A stretch of DNA of 10,334 nucleotides from an uncultured bacterium. Lineage in GTDB: Bacteria; UBA4055. Of the stretch, positions 7,368 through 10,334 are shown one piece after another. The stretch's first letter is position 1; each line of letters starts with the position of its first letter. Location: positions 1-10,334 of the forward strand of contig CALMWI010000435.1 of NCBI GenBank assembly GCA_937873545.1, in the 5' to 3' direction. The notes below the pieces were generated by a model. The model was not told where the DNA came from, ran no database searches, and was given only the letters and a program-made list of their open reading frames with translations. Both the position numbers and the translations under genes were made by a program.

Positions 7368-9503
7368 ATGCCTGTATTGCTGATATCTCCGCCCTTTGTT
7401 CAATTAAACTCGCCTTATTCGGCTCTCCCTTATCTCAAGGGTGTTTTGAGCGCAAACGGAATTGAAAGTTCGTGCCTTGATCTTGGTATTAAGATCGCGA
7501 ACAGACTGTTTTCGGTAGAAGGTCTGAATATGCTGTATGAATTTATCGCTTCAGAGTCAAAATTCAAGAATGTTGATATTGATTTTTTTATTAAACACAA
7601 AACCGAATATGTAGAAACGATCGAGCCTGTCGTCAGCTTTCTGAAAGACAAGAACCCTACTCTTGTATCGGGAATCATGAGCCTGAAATATCTTCCCTGC
7701 TGGAAAATGTCAGAAACTGCAATGCCGCGTGATATTATAAAAACGGATGATTTTGAATACAGCCGTTACATAGCCTCGCTGTATTTAGAAGATATTTTTA
7801 TTTTTTATAAAGCTGTCTGCCCTGAATACGATCTGTCTAAATACGGCGAAAGATTAGCTTTGAGTCCGCCAACATTTGATAATATTTACAGAGCCGTTAT
7901 CCAGAATGATGATATGATCTCAAAACTGATCTCTGAGGAGTTAAATAAAAACGATTATTCAGATTTTGATATAATCGCTCTTACCGTACCGTTCCCAGGA
8001 ACGCTTCTCGGAGCGTTAAAAACAGCCAGCTGGTTTAAGAAGAATTATCCTGATAAGATAATCGTTCTTGGAGGCGGCTACATCAATACAGAACTAAGAA
8101 GCCTTAAAGAACCTAAAATATTTGAATTCGTTGACTTTATATGTCTGGATGACGGTGAGATACCTCTTATAAAAGTGTATGAATATTTTCACAAGAAAAT
8201 AGCTGAGAGAGAATTGATCAGAACATTTTATATTGAAAACGGAAAAGTATTTTTATCTGAAAATTCTTCTGATAAATCAGCTTTCAAAAGAGGTACTCCT
8301 GATTATTCCGGCTTCAACATGGATGATTACATTCCTGTTATCGAAACTTTAAATCCGATGATGAGGCTATGGTCAGAACGGAATACACTTAAGCTTAGAC
8401 TTGCCCGCGGCTGTTACTGGCACAAATGCGCCTTCTGCGATACAACTCTCCCCTACATTAAAGATTTTGAGCCTGATAAAATCACGAACATTATCGAAGA
8501 TATTAAGTTTATGACCGCACAAACCGGCTTGAAAACTTTTCACTTTACCGACGAAGCCATTCCTCCGGCACTTGCGGTAAAGCTGTCGATAGAGTTGATA
8601 AGAGAGAAAATTGAAATAAAATGGTGGGGAAATATCCGCTTCGATAAAGCATTTACCGAAGATGTCTGTAAACTCCTTTATACTGCAGGCTGCATAGCTG
8701 TCGTAGGCGGAATGGAATCGTGCTGCGATTCGACATTAAAAAATATGAATAAAGGCGTTTCGGTAGAAGATGCTGTGCGTACTATGTATAATTTCAAATC
8801 GAATTCGATCCTTGTTCACGCATATATGATCTACGGCTTTCCGGGTGAGACAGTAGCTGACCTTGTCGATTCTGCCGAAGTTCTAAGGCAATTATTCAAA
8901 GAAGGGCTCCTCGATTCGGCTTACTGGCACAGATTTGCACTAACCAGACACAGCGCAGTATTCAAAAACAGCGGAAAATTTAACATTTCTATCACTAACG
9001 AAGAATTGAACCCTTTCGCTAACAATGATGCGAATTACATAGACAATTCATGCTCAGAAATTGACAATCTGGGAAGCGGTTTGAAAAAAGCTGTATATAA
9101 TTTTATGATGGGAATAGAGCTTGATAAAGATATCAGATCGTGGTTCGACTTAACTTTACCCAAGCCGAAAATAAAAAAAAGTTATGTCCGGAATATCTTG
9201 GATAAAAACAGTTGCGGCATCAATACCGACAAAAGGATTCTCTGGCTTGGAAATGAAGCTCATACAAGAAAAAACATTATCGAAATAAACGGGATCTCTG
9301 GAAAGATCGAATACGAACTTCCGAAAAATATTGCAGAATGGCTCTGTAACTTGGTCAATGATAGCTGTATTATTTCATCTGACGGGGTAAAAATTCAGGC
9401 CGCAATAGCTTCATTCCCAAAAAATTTAAAGTTCGGATTCTCCGACTTCGTCAACAATGAGATCTGGGACGATCTGTTCGATGCCGGTCTGATAATAATA
9501 TAG
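7368..9503 (+). CDS. Radical SAM protein with B12-binding-like N-terminal region
   Basis: This 711-residue cytoplasmic protein has the layout of B12-binding-domain radical SAM enzymes. The N terminus (MPVLLISPPF, residues 1-10, then PYLKGVLSANG at about 21-31) and residues 200-270 (DIIALTVPF, then VLGGGYINTE at 233-242 and FICLDDGE at 257-264) resemble their Rossmann-like cobalamin domain. The cobalamin-ligating DxHxxG motif is not evident. The radical SAM domain follows: ARGCYWHKCAFCD at 346-358 supplies cluster cysteines 349, 354 and 357 in CX4CX2C spacing. Next come FHFTDE (391-396), GGME (447-450) with MNKG at 460-463, and YGFPGET at 489-495. The C-terminal 150 or so residues, past about 560, match nothing I recognise. 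The reaction cannot be named; relatives include methyltransferases, cyclases and RiPP-modifying enzymes, but no precursor peptide or partner gene is adjacent. The ATG has no clear Shine-Dalgarno but gives a natural N terminus. It appears to be transcribed alone. Confidence 0.88.
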   Translation: MPVLLISPPFVQLNSPYSALPYLKGVLSANGIESSCLDLGIKIANRLFSVEGLNMLYEFIASESKFKNVDIDFFIKHKTEYVETIEPVVSFLKDKNPTLVSGIMSLKYLPCWKMSETAMPRDIIKTDDFEYSRYIASLYLEDIFIFYKAVCPEYDLSKYGERLALSPPTFDNIYRAVIQNDDMISKLISEELNKNDYSDFDIIALTVPFPGTLLGALKTASWFKKNYPDKIIVLGGGYINTELRSLKEPKIFEFVDFICLDDGEIPLIKVYEYFHKKIAERELIRTFYIENGKVFLSENSSDKSAFKRGTPDYSGFNMDDYIPVIETLNPMMRLWSERNTLKLRLARGCYWHKCAFCDTTLPYIKDFEPDKITNIIEDIKFMTAQTGLKTFHFTDEAIPPALAVKLSIELIREKIEIKWWGNIRFDKAFTEDVCKLLYTAGCIAVVGGMESCCDSTLKNMNKGVSVEDAVRTMYNFKSNSILVHAYMIYGFPGETVADLVDSAEVLRQLFKEGLLDSAYWHRFALTRHSAVFKNSGKFNISITNEELNPFANNDANYIDNSCSEIDNLGSGLKKAVYNFMMGIELDKDIRSWFDLTLPKPKIKKSYVRNILDKNSCGINTDKRILWLGNEAHTRKNIIEINGISGKIEYELPKNIAEWLCNLVNDSCIISSDGVKIQAAIASFPKNLKFGFSDFVNNEIWDDLFDAGLIII

Positions 9504-9515
9504 CCCGAAAATTCA

Positions 9516-9544
9516 TTGACAAAATATAGTCAAAACATTATATT
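9516..9544 (+). promoter_or_regulatory. Promoter of tRNA-Arg
   Basis: A perfect TTGACA (9516-9521), a 17-base spacer and TATATT (9539-9544) form a consensus-type promoter ending 18 bases before the tRNA. The two hexamers and spacing are identical to those of trxB. Confidence 0.8.
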
Positions 9545-9562
9545 TGGTCTGATTTTGGAAAT

Positions 9563-9636
9563 GCACCATTAGCTCAGTTGGATAGAGCAACGGATTTCTA
9601 ATCCGTAGGTCAGTGGTTCGAGCCCACTATGGTGTA
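9563..9636 (+). tRNA. trnR: tRNA-Arg, anticodon UCU
   Basis: The 74-base cloverleaf folds completely: acceptor GCACCAT (9563-9569) with ATGGTGT (9629-9635), D stem GCTC/GAGC, anticodon stem ACGGA (9590-9594)/TCCGT (9602-9606), loop TTTCTAA with anticodon TCT at 9597-9599, five-base variable loop AGGTC, and T stem AGTGG/CCACT with loop TTCGAGC. The anticodon reads AGA and AGG arginine codons. The first acceptor pair is a G-U wobble and the discriminator base is A. The 3' CCA is not encoded (CTT follows) and must be added by the nucleotidyltransferase. The gene has its own promoter and terminator. Confidence 0.95.
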
Positions 9637-9640
9637 CTTG

Positions 9641-9669
9641 AAGCCTCATTATTGAGGCTTTTTTTATTT
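9641..9669 (+). terminator. Intrinsic terminator after tRNA-Arg
   Basis: AAGCCTCA (9641-9648) pairs perfectly with TGAGGCTT (9653-9660) around the tetraloop TTAT. The last two bases of the right arm run on into T9661-9665, then A and TTT. It is five bases past the tRNA end and should stop the tRNA transcript and any read-through from the radical SAM gene, which has no terminator of its own. Confidence 0.92.
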
Positions 9670-9672
9670 CAT

Positions 9673-9701
9673 TTGATAATAATTTTAGTTATATTTTTAA
9701 T
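9673..9701 (+). promoter_or_regulatory. Probable promoter of the U32 peptidase-family gene
   Basis: TTGATA (9673-9678), a 17-base spacer and TTTAAT (9696-9701) each match five of six consensus bases. Transcription would start near 9708, about 15 bases before the ATG at 9723. Its place directly after the tRNA terminator supports it. Confidence 0.55.
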
Positions 9702-9722
9702 GTGTAAAACAAACGGAATAAC

Positions 9723-10334
9723 ATGAATAAAAAAATTGAACTCCTTGCTCCTGCGGGAAATTTCGACAAGCTTAAAACCGCAATACTCTTTGGTGCAGAC
9801 GCCGTCTATTTGTCAGGTAAAGATTTCGGCATGAGGGCTTATGCAGGCAATTTTTCTGATGATGAGCTTATCGAGGCTAAGAATTTTTGCGTTACACAAA
9901 AAGTTAAGCTCTATGTAACAGTAAACATTATTGCTCAGAATAATGATCTGAAAAACATTGAGAAGCATCTCGCTTTCCTGAATGATATCAAAGCTGATGC
10001 CGTTATAATTTCAGATCTGGGAATAATGGATATGTCACTGAAAAAATTCCCTTCGCTCCCTGTGCATGTATCTACGCAGTTTTCTGCTATGAATTACGAT
10101 ACGGTGAATTTTCTTCACAATATGGGCGCCAAAAGAGTAATTCTACCCAGAGAGCTTTCGATCGGCGAAATAAGAGAGATCCGAGCTAATTCTAAAGCAG
10201 AGCTTGAAATTTTTATTCACGGGGCCATGTGCATGGCTTATTCAGGCAGGTGTATGCTGAGTTATCATACAAAGAACAGGAACCCGAATAAAGGGGAATG
10301 CAATCAGACATGCAGATTTAAATACGATATCACT
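9723..10334 (+). CDS. Peptidase U32 family protein, 3' end cut by window
   Basis: The first 204 codons are present and the frame is still open at the window end. The N terminus IELLAPAGNFDKLKTAI (residues 5-21) followed by GADAVYLSG is the standard opening of the U32 family. The family signature is intact in EIFIHGAMCMAYSGRCMLS, encoded at about 10205-10261, with both cysteines in place, followed by the expected downstream pair in GECNQTC (about 10297-10317). Despite the name, several characterised members (RlhA, TrhP/TrhO-related, UbiU/UbiV) act in RNA hydroxylation or O2-independent ubiquinone hydroxylation, with the cysteines holding an iron-sulfur cluster; others are described as collagenases. 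Which subgroup this is cannot be decided without the C terminus. The start has no strong Shine-Dalgarno, but the family N terminus begins right there. The neighbouring tRNA gene is not evidence for a tRNA substrate. Confidence 0.93.
   Translation, partial: MNKKIELLAPAGNFDKLKTAILFGADAVYLSGKDFGMRAYAGNFSDDELIEAKNFCVTQKVKLYVTVNIIAQNNDLKNIEKHLAFLNDIKADAVIISDLGIMDMSLKKFPSLPVHVSTQFSAMNYDTVNFLHNMGAKRVILPRELSIGEIREIRANSKAELEIFIHGAMCMAYSGRCMLSYHTKNRNPNKGECNQTCRFKYDIT

Noticed and set aside
9504..9722. Mobile-element or integration scar around the tRNA
   Set aside because: The sequence is fully explained by a promoter, the tRNA, a terminator and the next promoter; no repeated tRNA 3' end or integrase is present.
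1..10334. CRISPR array, transposon ends, toxin-antitoxin or defence genes
   Set aside because: No regularly spaced repeats, transposase-like proteins or paired small genes were found on either strand by reading.

Overview
The window is ordinary, densely packed bacterial chromosome of low to moderate G+C (estimated by eye, not computed). The DUF4301-type protein points to the Bacteroidota or wider FCB group. However, clear Shine-Dalgarno sites (positions 2088-2095 and 7211-7215) and classical TTGACA-N17-TATATT promoters (upstream of trxB and of the tRNA) are unlike typical Bacteroidia. A less-studied FCB-related phylum, or another lineage with a conventional sigma-70 promoter, therefore seems more likely. 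This placement is inference.

Left block (1-6240, + strand) is a probable five-gene operon with tiny gaps or 4-base ATGA overlaps: a TPR-repeat protein cut by the window edge, the bifunctional riboflavin kinase/FAD synthetase ribF, a YfcE/MJ0936-type metallophosphoesterase, a DUF4301 protein that looks like a divergent UDP-sugar pyrophosphorylase, and an 872-residue exported and membrane-anchored protein. This last protein has a glycoside hydrolase family 2 architecture that has lost its catalytic glutamates and carries about six C-terminal membrane helices. Apart from ribF (FAD/FMN supply), no shared pathway is evident.

Centre (6240-7367): a hairpin terminator separates the operon from the convergent thioredoxin reductase gene trxB on the - strand. 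trxB has a textbook promoter, with an inverted repeat exactly where a repressor would block the transcription start. TrxB is an FAD enzyme, so RibF supplies its cofactor, but the two genes are in separate transcription units.

Right block (7368-10334, + strand): a large radical SAM protein of unknown substrate with an N-terminal cobalamin-binding-like region, then a tRNA-Arg(UCU) with its own promoter and terminator, then the start of a U32-family peptidase/hydroxylase-type gene that runs off the window.

There is no CRISPR array, transposase, phage gene or recognisable defence system. The most interesting items are the apparently dead GH2 domain fused to a membrane module, the nucleotidyltransferase-like motifs in DUF4301, and the operator-like repeat on the trxB promoter.
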